From Ziziphus jujuba (lineage: Eukaryota > Streptophyta > Magnoliopsida > Rosales > Rhamnaceae), in NCBI RefSeq assembly GCF_031755915.1, contig NC_083379.1, positions 47,500,001-47,564,000 on the forward strand: a stretch of 64,000 bases of DNA, given 5' to 3'. This document shows positions 1 through 11,115 of this stretch, one piece after another (position 1 is the first letter of the stretch; the number at the start of each line of letters is the position of its first letter). Under the pieces are notes generated by a model. It had not been told where the DNA came from, searched no databases, and saw only the letters and a program-made list of their open reading frames with translations. A program made the position numbers and the translations under genes.

Positions 1-658
1 AATTATTATTTAAAATCAATAAACGGCATAATATAGATTTATTAATCTAGTTAGAAAAAATAAATTTTATAAGCACTTGTAACCATAAATAAATCAAATC
101 AACCTAATATATTTAATATGTGTTGAGTTTTATATATATATACATATACATACACATATATAAGTTCATTATCTCCATCTAACACCAAATTAAATAGTTT
201 TTAGATGGTTACAAACTAACTCAAATATTTCTTATGTGTTATATTGGACTATTTTTGTCTCTTTCTTTGCTTTTCTTCAACATCATCGACCTAAATGTAT
301 AATCAATTAGCTTGTACTCAATGATCGAATCAAACGGTCAACATTTTTTTTTATTCATCGAGATCGACATATAAATCCTAACTATATATTAGTTGAAATT
401 CAAATCATGCATCATACATATCCTTTATCATTTACGCATTACATGTAAGTTTTTGCCATTATCAGCATTTTATGATAAATAATAAATATTTTACGTTTAT
501 TTGTTTGAAAATCAATTTCTAATATTTTTTCGAGATAGTTAATTTCTAATATTTAAACACTATACAACTAATATATTAGCAACACTAATTTGTTTTTGTG
601 ATGGAAAATATATATCTACAAAAATAATTCGTAATTTTTTTATTATGAAACTGCTCTT

Positions 659-660
<2 letters not shown>

Positions 661-704
<44 letters not shown>
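661..704. repeat. (TC)n followed by (TA)n microsatellite
   Basis: About ten TC units run directly into twelve TA units. It is a plain compound microsatellite. Confidence 0.9.
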
Positions 705-736
705 CACGTATTTTATCAAAATAGACAAGCATAACA

Positions 737-796
737 GGATCAATTACATGTAATCATATAATCCATTATAGTTCGTGGGTCACATGTAATTGATCC
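737..796. repeat. 15-bp perfect inverted repeat with 30-nt loop
   Basis: GGATCAATTACATGT at 737-751 is matched exactly by its reverse complement at 782-796. The match extends about three more bases outward with one mismatch. It could fold into a hairpin or be the remnant of a small inverted-repeat element. Confidence 0.75.
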
Positions 797-1403
797 CGTA
801 TATGACAACAGCACTATATACGAGTATACATTACTCCACATATAAGACTTCAAGCAGAGAGAAATTAGAAAATTATGAAGACGTACGCTTCAACAAATAA
901 ATGGTTGTTGAAGCATAATAGAATTCCATGAGTAAAAATTGAATTTTTTAACCCAAATTAATCGTATAAAAAAAAAATCGAGAGAGGGAAACAAAGAAAC
1001 ACATGGAAAGGAGTGCAAAAAAATATATTTGTTAAATTGCATGCATGTGAGTGTGATTCAGCCCAGCGAAATACATGCAAAACTCTATACAATGAATTTG
1101 TAATTAAATAATGATGAAACGATCCATTAATTACTTTAAAAAAAATATTATTAAAATTATCAATAGAAAAGAAAAAAAAAATTTAATATTATTTTGTTAG
1201 CTGTGCTTTATTTAATATTGTTCGGTTCCTTATAATGAAAATGATTTATTTTTTTATTTTTTTATTTTTTTTTGTGGATACGTATAGTGTAAGAATATTG
1301 GTATATACAGAGTGGTAGGCAAGTAGAGGTAGAAATGAAATAGGAGATATATCATACATGGAGGGGTAATATGAAATTGAAAGGGCAAAATAAAGAGACT
1401 TAC

Positions 1404-1827
1404 AAGAATGTCTAAAGCAGGAAAATGAAGAGAGAACCAGGAGACGAAGGTGGTGATGGAAGCAGGGTCGGAGACATCAAGGCAAAAGAAGTGAACCAAC
1501 AAAAGCCCTTGGCTTCTGAGTGCCTCAACTGCCTTGGACCCTCTCTTCATGTCTCTTGCTGTTAAGACGACGGAGACACCCATCTGCGCCAGCCGCTTCA
1601 CCAGCGCAAACCCAATTCCTTTGTTAGATCCGGTCACTATTGCCACAGTGTCCTTGGACCACCATCTTTTTTTTTTCCATTAACATTAATATTAATTATG
1701 TGCGCCTCATCACAAGGAATTAATTAATTAATTAAAACGGAAATTAATTACACATAACATATATTACATACCTGGTTGGAGAAAGGGAAGGAGAAGGAAA
1801 AGGGAGCTCTGCTTCTTTGAAAGCCAT
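1404..1827 (-). CDS. Short-chain dehydrogenase/reductase, 5' two exons (carbonyl reductase-like)
   Basis: Exon 1 is 1772-1827 (ATG at 1827, 18 codons plus 2 nt) and exon 2 is 1404-1665, joined by a GT-AG intron. The joined product reads into the family signature Arg-Trp-Trp-Ser-Lys-Asp-Thr-Val and then the Rossmann motif TGSNKGIG (TGxxxGxG), followed by the LTARD segment of the second beta strand and LDVSD near the adenine pocket. This matches the plant carbonyl reductase/neomenthol dehydrogenase-like group of SDRs, NAD(P)H-dependent enzymes of about 280-310 aa. Only about 106 residues are present. The catalytic Ser-Tyr-Lys part is missing: after the exon 2 donor (GTAAGT) no further exon is seen down to position 1. 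Either a long intron carries the rest outside the window or the gene is a 5' fragment. Its substrate cannot be told. Confidence 0.75.
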
Positions 1828-3509
1828 ATATTAATTTGCATAAATATGGATATGAATATTTATAGCAGATGGTGTTGGTCGAATTGGGATGGGTTTTTGG
1901 TGTATTTATAAGGTAAGGTTACAAGGCGTTGAGGTCATATATAAACAAATAAAATAAAATAAAATAAAAAATAGGGAAGTGCAGTCATTTTGTATTTTAG
2001 TTATGCATATCAAAGAGAGTTTGGGCTTTTCTCCTGGGACAGCGATAGAGACATTTTTTTTTTTTTACTAAAAGAAAAACAGATGCCTCTTGGTAGTATA
2101 GAGTATGGACCATTCAAGACAATAACAAAACTTATCAAAACTCAAATTTCAACTTTTAAATTCACGGATATAAAAACTGAATGACTTGTTTCCACTACGC
2201 CAAAACTTAATTTGAATCTAGCTAGGTAGCTAGCGGTAGGCCAAGGCAGTCCCACTTCTGAAGTCTCTCTTTTTTTATTGCATACACATGGGTGCATGTC
2301 GATTATTATGAGAAGGCAATTGGCATCCTCAAGTTATAAATTTCCTCTCTCATCATTTATTTCTTATTTGTTTTTTTGGGTGAATCTCTTTCATCTTTTA
2401 TTGTTTATATAGTTGTTGTAATAATTGTACTTGTTTGTTATCACCATTCCTCGTTCGAATAATTCCCCATTTCCCATCCGCTGTTCGCCATATATATATA
2501 TATATATGCTCATCTATCTTCTTTTATTTATTTATTTATTTATTTTTGTGTCCAAAGTCAACTAATTTGATGTGTGTACAATTGGTGATTTATAAGATAT
2601 GAAGGACTGTCTTAGAGTTGGAGCTTCCATTAGGCATGTGACATGAAGAATTATTTCCAGCCTCCTCTAATTTAAATTTGTGTCAAAATTAAAAACATAC
2701 ATGTCAATACCAATAACCCATATGCATGTACTACCCTATTTATATGTACCTATATATATATATATAAACAGAAATGTTCATATCTGGATGTCTTCATGAA
2801 AACAATAAGGTCAGATTTTTTTTTTTTTTTTATCCGTTCTCAAATCTCTTTAAAAAGTTTACACGAGTTGTAATATATTTTAGTCTGCCATTTTAGAAGT
2901 GTTTTATTAAAAATTGACTATATATATATATATATATACACATTGATATTATCTAATATATAACTTTTAACTTTTTTTTCTTCCTGTTTCTCCTTAATTT
3001 GTGCCATCGTTCCATCTTTTCCAAAAAGGTGGCAAAGGGTTAGAACTTAGAAGTAGCACATTCTAAATGCTTTCTCAAGGGCTTTCTAGGAGGTTTTGAA
3101 AAAACGAAAACAAAAATTATATATGACCACACATTCTAGGATGCAGATAGTGGATTAAACTCATTATTCATTTGAAGATTTTGACTGGCGTTTTATTTTA
3201 TGCTTTTGTCATAAAATAATAATTATTTTACAACTTTAAACTTTAAATATTATTTATCACCGGTAATAATTGATGACATGCCATAACAATGTAACGTTGA
3301 TGTTATATATATATATATATATATATATTACAAATTTATATTATATTGTATCGTATAATAATTAACTACAACATTTATAATATAGTAAAATTTCACTCTA
3401 TCTGATTTGATTTTTGGAAAAGACATTAAAAAGAAAGGTCGCACATGGCAACTAGCGGGTTGATAAAGCTAGCTGCATGCCAATAGTTATATAAATATTA
3501 ATGATATGA
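1828..3509. other. Intergenic, no gene seen
   Basis: AT-rich sequence with several (TA)n runs (near 2491, 2752, 2920 and 3305). A short open frame at 1990-2184 has no recognisable domain and looks like chance. The proximal part should hold the promoter of the minus-strand dehydrogenase. Confidence 0.6.
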
Positions 3510-3684
3510 GGGCGTGTTTGTTACGCCGGACTGGGCAGGTCAGGACAGGACCCAGTCCCAGTCCGGTGTTTGGCAAGTGAAAATGGGAGGGGGACAGGTT
3601 TGTCCCGTAGATCAATTTATCCCAAATGAGGGGGATAAATCTGACCCATTTGGAGACTGGGTCACTTTTGTCCCACCGAGCTCT

Positions 3685-3997
3685 CTTCGAAGCATCTCTG
3701 GCCGCCCCCTTCGAAGCATCGTCGATCTCGCATCACCATCCCCTTCGAAGCATCTGGCCGGTGAGCATGTCTTCTTCTTCTGTTTCGGCAATCTTCCATC
3801 ATCATCATCTTGTTATTTTTCTTTGTTTTTTACCTTAATTTTTAGCTAAAAAATTATGAAATATTTTTGGAAAATGTCATTTGTTGATCTGCGAAATAAG
3901 CTTCGATCTATTTATGTTAGGGCTTGATTTGATATTAAGGAGGAAGAAGCTTGATTTTGGAGGCAAACTACCCTTCGAAGCATTTCTGGCCGGTGAG
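3685..3997 (+). repeat. Four copies of CTTCGAAGCAT inside transposon left arm
   Basis: CTTCGAAGCAT occurs at 3685, 3709, 3743 and 3973, three times followed within a few bases by CTGGCCG. Two copies lead into an identical GCCGGTGAG (3757-3765 and 3989-3997) that looks like a splice donor, each followed by a similar TCTTCTGYTKC tract. This looks like a locally duplicated leader or untranslated exon of the transposon. Confidence 0.7.
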
Positions 3998-4487
3998 TTT
4001 ATCTTCTGCTGCATCCTTCCTCTGTTTCATCGATCTGCCATCATCACCTGGTAAATATGTTAGTTGCTTAGTTCGAAACACTAGCTAGTTTCTTAAAAAG
4101 AAACTTTATTGCTCCCTATCTGATGTGCTGAGTCTAGTGCAAAGTAAACTGTACAGCTTAATTTCATGTTACCGATTTGCATTCTCAATTTGCTATAACT
4201 GCAATACAGAGGCATCCAATTGGTTCAAGGATGGTTTCTATAAACCAGAAATAAAAAATTAAGTGAATAATTGTAATCTACTTTTGGTGCACGTGTGAGG
4301 CTTCAAAATTTTTGGATTTGTGCATGTTACAATTATCTTTTAATCAACTCTGCTTCAATCATATCTTGTTGATATGCCTCTTACTAGCAGTCTTTGAAAC
4401 TTCGGAATAACAAAGGCAGTGCAGAAGTAGAATTCTTAGAGAGAGAGAGAGAGAGAGAGAGGGTGGGGGGCACATCACTTTGCTATT

Positions 4488-4760
4488 CAAAGCGTGGAAA
4501 CTTATTTCCGTTGTCATTTTGCATAATGTATAACCTGTTCATTTTCTGCATAAAAACACCATAATGCATATTGCCACACAAAGCGCACAAACTAGTCTTT
4601 ACTCCCAATTTGCATAATGCATATCCTGTTCTTTTGTGCATCAAAATCCCATTTCTGGATTTTGCCATACAGAGCGTGCAACTGACCTTTAACAGTCATA
4701 ATGTCATTTAGCAGTATAAAAGTAACAATACTAATTGCACATCTATGCTTTAGAATACCC
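4488..4760. repeat. Degenerate 91-bp tandem repeat, about three units
   Basis: The anchor CAAAGCG (CAGAGCG in unit 3) recurs at 4488, 4579 and 4670, exactly 91 nt apart. The TTTGCATAATGYATAWCCTGTTC block recurs at the same spacing in the first two units. It lies inside the Harbinger element and is preceded by a (GA)n run at 4440-4460. Confidence 0.75.
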
Positions 4761-5207
4761 ACCATCATACTATCACTGTCATCTTATCCCCAATGTGAAA
4801 CTTACGTTTAATGACAGAAATACCAGTTTTTGAAAACTTAAAAAAAAAAAATCTGGTGCAAAAATTTTGAATCTGCAAAGGAAAAAGATAAGTGCTAATG
4901 ATCACTGGGAAAATGAGGTAGAAGGAATAAAGGTTGTCTCTTATGGGGTGTTGGACAATGAAAGAGGTGGCAGCTGAGAGCATGTATATATCATGAATTA
5001 TGAATTTTCATAATAAAGAAAAGGACAAAAGACTGTAAAAAAGCTAAGAGCATGTGGCAGCTATAATCAAGCTATATGAGGGGACATGACGATAACTATA
5101 TAATTGTGTAATTTTATATATTATTATTTCTCTACAGGTTATTTAAAGCTTGCATGTGCACTGTACTTTTCAGAATTAAATTATACTCCCATTTTGATTA
5201 AAAGGAA

Positions 5208-5363
5208 GCAGCAGTATAGCTCAAAGGATTACGCAGAGGTTGGCGTGTTGACAATTTTAAGCAGCAGTATAGCAGAAACATCACGCAGAGGTTGGCGTGT
5301 TGACAATTTTAAGCAGCAGTATAGCAGAAACATCACTCAGAGGTTGGCGTGTTGACAATTTTA
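5208..5363. repeat. 52-bp tandem repeat, three units
   Basis: The units are 5208-5260 (53 nt), 5261-5312 (52 nt) and 5313-5363. Each starts GCAGCAGTATAGC and ends with GTTGGCGTGTTGACAATTTTA. Units 2 and 3 are nearly identical; unit 1 differs in the middle. It is internal to the Harbinger element. Confidence 0.9.
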
Positions 5364-7066
5364 GATGAGATTTATTTGTTTTTTCTTTTTTTGTTTTTTC
5401 AGCTCATCAAAATCAACTGTCCTGGTTTGACATGAACAAAGTATCAATCATGTTTGCATTTTTTTTTTTTTAATGCTCCAAGTTTGAAAAGCATATATGC
5501 GTTTAGGTTCAATGGCTGGTGTTTTTCTTAGATGTTTAGACAATTATTAGATTGTGTAGAATTTCTGGCAATAAAAGCTAGGCAGTTGGATCTAGGAATT
5601 TATATTCAAGTTTTCTCTCTAATTGGGTCTTGTTTTACTTAAAGTTGTTTGGTTAAGTTTGATACAAAAAATTGTTTGGAGAGAATTCTGAGAAATAATT
5701 GTTATAGATAGATGATGTGCCTAAAGTGGGAACTGTAAACATCATATGTATGTATGTGTGTGCCTTACAAAAATGATGGCCCATATCAAATTGAAGAAAT
5801 GTCTGCATTTGATGGTAGAGGCTATGGGTTGCTTTCAGAGTTCTTGGTCCAGCCCAATTATTTTATGTATATAAATTCAAATTCATAATTAGGTGAAAAT
5901 GAAGCCAACATATTTATCTATAAAAAAAAATGACCGGTAATATGTGGACAACTTCTTCTATTTCTGCTTTACATAGTGACCTGAAGTATTTGATTAAAAT
6001 AGTTTGATTTTGCCGGAATGTAATTGTTTTTTTTTTTTGGCTTTAAGAAATTGGTGTTTCCAATGCTATCATGTTCTCTAAATCAGTTTCTGAATTTTGA
6101 TTGCACAGGGAATTTTTGGCCCTTATTTTAAAAATAATAATATACTAAAAGTAGTAACTTTGTTTGCTTGTAATATTGGAAAAAGGCTCCACTTGGAATA
6201 TTGAAATAAGTTTTGTGGTTGGCTATAAATTAAATGGAAAGGCATGGATTTTGATCATCATTTTCCCAAATCCGAGAAAGAATTAATTGGCATATTTGTT
6301 TCGTAGGAATTAGTTGGCATATGCTTAGACAAGTTTGCCGCATTAGCATTTTACATTTGAAAACAAAGGAAGAAAAATACCATGGGTGATGGGTGACTAG
6401 TATTTTGGACAAAATGTAGTGCCAAATTAACGTGAACAAAATTTGATTCCAATTTATTTTATTTTATTTTATTTTTTTATAAATATATGCAATATGTAAT
6501 AGGTTTTTTATATATTCCACCTAATAGTATAATAAAAATCTATAAAACCTTAAATCTTAAACCCAATAAAGTCTACTATATTTTGTAAATCCTGGTGGCA
6601 TTTAACTCCCTTCTTTATACGATTTTCTCAATGGAGATTCAAGCCATGGAGGGATGCTAGAAATCTATTAGTCCATATTAAGAAAATAGAAGTTGTTATC
6701 AAATTGTACCCAATTAAAATCACTCTTAAGAAGTAGGAAATATGAGAGTTAAAGCCAAAAAGAAGAGCAGATAGTGTTTTTGCTTTCGCTTAGATAAAAG
6801 TGCACTTGAACTAGATCAATTGATAATATCATGAAGTTGAGACTTTGCTATCTTCAAACATCATATAGTTTGTTTAAAAACTTAAATCCATCTTTTATTT
6901 TGACCTTCCAAATATATATAATGTTTATTGTGAATGCTAATATATAAATATATTATTTATGGAAGATTTTTGTTTGCTGTATATATTCAATTGTATTGGC
7001 AATAGCAGCTCAATTTATTGTATGCATTATAATTTTTTTATTTGTTTTTTTTTTCTTTTTGTAGAG

Positions 7067-7978
7067 ATGGATGGAAGAAAATTAGTTGTGATCCAATCTT
7101 TTTGTTGGGGCTTTATGTTTATCTTCTTTATGTACATGTATGTAGCGTGGCAAAGGAGAAATGAAAGAGGTGTTAGGAATAGAATAACTAGGAATACCGA
7201 ATTGCGTACATCTTTTATAGATAGTTTGTTGGACAATGATGTCACTTGTATTAGTCAATTGAGGATGGATAGGAGAACATTTGTTATTTTATGTCGGTTA
7301 TTACGCCAGGATGGATATGTGAAAAGAGATGGTACCGTTACATTGGAAGAGCAAGTGTGCATATTTTTGCACATAATTGCTCATCATACAAAAAATCGTA
7401 CAATTATCAGTCGATTCTATAGATCAGGGGAGACAATTAGTAGATATTTCAATTCAGTATTGAATGGGGTGTTGCGCTTACATTCCATTTTGTTGAGGCA
7501 TCCTGAACCTGTGTCGGATAATTGCTCGGATGATAGATGGAAAATGTTTAAGGTACGTATGTGGACTAGTTTGGTTATTAATTTTATAGTTAGATGACTT
7601 GTAGCATTATCTGACGTTAGTAAAATTGTTTGTGTCGTAGAATTGTTTGGGAGCATTAGATGGAACTTATATTAAGGTGAAAGTACCTGAAATCGATAAG
7701 CCAAGATATCGAACAAGAAAGGGTGAGATAGCAACAAATGTCTTAGGTGTATGTAACCCGAATATGGAATTTATATTTGTATTACCGGGTTGGGAAGGCT
7801 CCGCTTCAGATTCCAGAGTACTTCGAGATGCAATAAGTAGGCCAAATGGACTAAAAGTACCAACCGGTAAGACCAATCCTTAAATATTTCATCGAGTGGA
7901 TTAACATTACATAAACTAATAGGAGATATTTTTCTGTGTTAGGTTGTTATTACTTAGTGGATGCTGCATCATATACGA
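7067..7978 (+). pseudogene. HARBI1-like DDE transposase, C-terminus deleted
   Basis: The reading frame starts at ATG 7067, just after a likely splice acceptor, and is spliced as 7067-7552, 7641-7866 and 7943-7978 with GT-AG borders in frame. An N-terminal hydrophobic segment (FCWGFMFIFFMYMYVAW) precedes the HTH-like region (RMDRRTFVILCRLLR; VTLEEQVCIFLHIIAHH). The DDE nuclease follows: first Asp in [14 protein letters not shown], second Asp in [10 protein letters not shown], then YYLVDAASYTN. The sequence normally following (GFL-x-PY and the third acidic residue) is absent. Instead the frame runs into the MYB/SANT-like gene and stops (TAA at 7985). The protein would be about 249 aa instead of roughly 400 and catalytically dead. 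An intact relative elsewhere in the genome could still mobilise the element through its ends. Confidence 0.85.
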
Positions 7979-8721
7979 ATCAAAGCTAAAAAAGTGGAAG
8001 AAGCAATACGGCATCATATACGACATGCTGAACAAAAGTGGATTTGGATGGAATGACACTCTTAAATGTGTGGAGATTGACAGTGACGATGCTTGGAAAG
8101 CATATGTGCAGGTTTTGACTTTGTTAAGAAAAATACCTTTATTGAATTTTGTGTTTCTTATCTTAAATATATAATGTTTTTACTAAATGATGGCTTTTTT
8201 TATTTTAGAGTAATCCAAGTGCAAAAAGTTGGAGAGATAAACCTTTTCCGATATATGAGAGGCTTGCTAATATTTTTGGGAAAGATCGGGCAACAGGACA
8301 TGGAGCACAAACTCCAATTGATTTAGTTAATGATATAAATATGGAGCCTGACAATGACCAATTTGATGATGTGGGTTCTCCAATGTCTATGAATCAAACA
8401 CATAGTCAACTGCCTACACAATCCCAATTAAGAGGTAAGAGGAAAGCTCAATCGAAGGATGTTGACATCGTTAGCGGGTTAAACAATGTAGCAGATAAGT
8501 TTATTGATAAATTGGCTACACAGTTAGACAAGTTGGAGAAGTCTGATATCAACTATCCACAATACTTAGCTATGGAGCTTGACAGGTTAGGATTCCCTAT
8601 TACTGACAATCTCAAAATCTCTAAGGCAATGAGATCGGATCCATCGAACGTTGAGGTTTTCAAGATTATTAAAACCGATGCGCAGAAGATTGAATTTGCT
8701 CGTGGATTTTTGGATAACTAA
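7979..8721 (+). pseudogene. MYB/SANT-like transposon accessory protein, N-terminus deleted
   Basis: The frame Ser-Lys-Leu-Lys-Lys-Trp-Lys-Lys begins right after the transposase remnant. It continues as NKSGFGWNDTLKCVEID, is spliced from 8111 to 8219 in frame, then reads NPSAKSWRDKPFPIYERL and runs to a stop at 8721. The KLK-x2-KK ... GFGWND ... W-x-Y-x4-NP-x-AK pattern is typical of the MYB/SANT-like DNA-binding proteins encoded as the second gene of plant Harbinger elements, which bind element ends and help bring the transposase to the nucleus. A lysine-rich linker (RGKRKAQSKD) and a C-terminal helical domain follow, ending LDRLGFPITDNLKISKAM...FARGFLDN. The first helices of the MYB domain and the start codon are missing, removed by the same deletion that truncated the transposase. 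Confidence 0.8.
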
Positions 8722-9249
8722 ATTAGTATTGTTGTGGATTATATATTTATGGATATGTATGAGAGGATGACAACTATGAACATTTGGAATTGAAACTTAT
8801 GGACATATATTGTAACGTATTGAATGTTAGTTTCTAATTATGCATGTACGGATAATTTTATTATTATGTGTTATGTTTTAGAATATTAACATGCACTTTA
8901 TTGATTTGGTTAGTTGTTATTTTATGCTATTAACAAGTTCTTAATTAAATATTATGTCAATTTTTTTTATTTGTATTTAATTGTTATTCATGATTAGTAA
9001 TTTTATTTTAATTGGTTTTGAAAACAATATTTTAAGTAGTTTATGGGTGTTAAAAAAAAAAATTACAGATGTATTATAAATATCATTAAATTATTTTTAT
9101 TATTAATTAATTGAACATATAAATATCTATACAAAACATATTAAATATAAGTAATAATAAAACTTTAATTAAATATAATATTTAATTTTTTTGTAAATAT
9201 AAATATAATTTTAAATCTTTTCATATATAACAAAATAAATACTATAATT

Positions 9250-9429
9250 ATAAAATAATCCAATCCAGTCCGATCCTGTACCAAACATGGGACAACTAAT
9301 CCAACATTCAGTCCAGAACTATACCAAACACAGTACTGCACTATTCGATCCTGTCCGATCCTGTCCGATCCGAACCTATCCTGTCCGATCCCGTCCGATC
9401 CGGACCTATCCTGCGTACCAAACGCCCCC
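9250..9429. repeat. Right subterminal repeats of the Harbinger element
   Basis: The pentamer-like unit (C)CGATCCTGTC recurs many times between about 9265 and 9412, with CGGACCTATCCTG and ACCAAAC blocks in between. The left arm has the complementary-type GGACTGGG/CAGGACAGGACCC blocks at 3527-3560. Such GC-rich subterminal arrays are likely binding sites for the transposition proteins. Confidence 0.7.
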
Positions 9430-9432
9430 TGA

Positions 9433-9956
9433 GTATGTACATGAATGGGTACCTATAGTTATTATTTCACCCCTAAGCAATTCCACTAAAATATATGTAT
9501 TAATTATATAAATATGTATGTATATATATATATATATATACAGAGAGAGAGAGAGAGAGAGAGATGGAGTAATATTTTTATTATCCAAAGGGGGCTACTT
9601 GTGGAGATTAAGTAGTGGGTAATGCTTTGCGTGCTTGGAATCCACAGTAAAGTGATTCTTTTTCTGCCACGCTTAAAAAGCTTGGATTGTTACCATAGAC
9701 AAAAAACTGACAAACTACTTAAAAACTATATAATTGGCGAACAACTCGTTTTAAAATTAACATACTAAACCCTTTTTTAGGTCTTCAATGTTGTTTATGT
9801 GCCTAACCGAGTTTAGGATGGGGGGACCTCCATCTTATTTCATGGCAAAGCCGAAAAGTAAGGCATGTTCATATATAAGCTTTGTGCCCCTAATTTTCTC
9901 ACTTTTCTTTCTTTTTTTTCCCAAAGAATTTGAAGTGGGCAGTACTTCCCCCCATA

Positions 9957-10004
<48 letters not shown>

Positions 10005-11115
10005 TAAAAAAAGTAATAATAATAATAATTAGTATTTATCTCAAAGATATTGGACAACAGCTTGCATCCTATGTGCAGGGCGGTCCAAATTTCTTCTTCT
10101 AACTTTTCCTTGAATTTTCTTATTTGCAGTTCATTTTATTGAACAAAGATATTTGACCAGGGGATTCTAGAGATTTCTCATTTATACGTTGCTCAAACAA
10201 CTTCCCGTAGACTGGCTTAACTGGCACACCCCTCACCTACACATAGAGGTCTTGTCTTGGAGAGATGACTTAATTATTACTCATCCATGAATAAAAAATA
10301 GAACAAGTGTCAGATGCTTTCTTATTTCTACTAAAACAAAACCCAATTGGAAATAAGTAATGAGAAAAGCAGAGAGTCAAATTTGGCATTTATTTATTTA
10401 TTATTATCATTATTATTTTTAACTTGGGCTCCCGCCGACTGCAAAAATGTTCCATGAAAAGAAAATTTCCTTTCTTTTTTCACCTTTTCCTAATTTCTCA
10501 GCTGCCAGGCGGCATAAAATAAGAGAGAAAAGAAAGCCTCCTGTCCTTTTTTAACAGCCTTTGAATTTTGGATGTTTCAACATCTGAGTCACAGAGTATC
10601 TACTTACGGGACCAACGACAGTATGTGTTATTTACACACGTTATAGTACCTCTAATCTAATATATAGCAACTTCTAAGAATCCAAGGCTCTTGAATGTAG
10701 AAAGGTGATAAAACTTTGGCTTTATTTATCGAAATAAATCTCAAGAAAAAGGCGAGAAAAAAAAAAAAAAAAAAAAACACAAAAAACACAAAAGAAAAAC
10801 GAATTGAAAGCCAATGTCTAAAATTAATTTCTGGACAGCTCCTTATTCAAGGATAAAGAAAATAAGAATGCTTGCACATTCAACCCTCCAGGCCACACCA
10901 TCTTTTTTCCGTGTCTTTCTTTTTTGTTTTGTTTTTTAGGATCTTGTATATAATGCTAATGTGGAAAACCCAAACCAGAACCAGTCATAAGTTATAATCA
11001 TAGACCAAGACCCTTTTCCATGAAAACGCAAGGAACAAACGGCGAGAAAATGTACATGGAGAAGAATCAAAAGAAGAACAATGCCATTCGTTATGATAGC
11101 AGAAGAAAAGGAATT
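9433..11115. other. Intergenic plus 3' flank of cysteine synthase copy 1
   Basis: No gene is recognised. A (GA)n run lies near 9541 and a long (CT)n tract at 9959-10000. The part next to 11115 should be the 3' UTR of the minus-strand cysteine synthase. The open frame at 9788-10102 is largely microsatellite and not credible as a gene. Confidence 0.6.
9959..10000. repeat. (CT)21 microsatellite
   Basis: An uninterrupted CT repeat of about 42 nt. Confidence 0.9.

Larger units (their letters stand above)
1..1403. other. AT-rich non-coding stretch
   Basis: No coding exon is recognisable on either strand. If the short-chain dehydrogenase at 1404-1827 is intact, this is its second intron on the minus strand. 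I looked for the usual next exon (Asn-Asn-Ala-Gly motif) and did not see it. The stretch holds a (TC)n(TA)n tract at 661-704 and an inverted repeat at 737-796. Confidence 0.6.
3510..9429 (+). mobile_element. PIF/Harbinger-type DNA transposon, internally deleted
   Basis: The left end at 3510-3526 and the reverse complement of the right end at 9413-9429 agree at 14 of 17 positions (GGGCGTGTTTGTTACGC versus GGGGGCGTTTGGTACGC). They are flanked on both sides by TGA (3507-3509 and 9430-9432), a 3-bp target duplication as made by PIF/Harbinger elements, whose usual target is TWA. Inside lie a HARBI1-like DDE transposase remnant and a MYB/SANT-like accessory gene remnant, both on the plus strand, which is the two-gene content of this superfamily. 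GC-rich subterminal repeats occur at both ends. The length is 5920 bp. It is probably non-autonomous now, because the transposase lacks its C-terminal catalytic region. Confidence 0.85.

Noticed and set aside
5104..5355. 83-aa open frame on the 52-bp repeat
   Set aside because: Exists only because the repeat unit happens to lack stops; unit 1 is 53 nt, so the frame shifts between units.
9788..10102. 104-aa open frame
   Set aside because: A third of it is the (CT)n microsatellite; no domain and no splice support.
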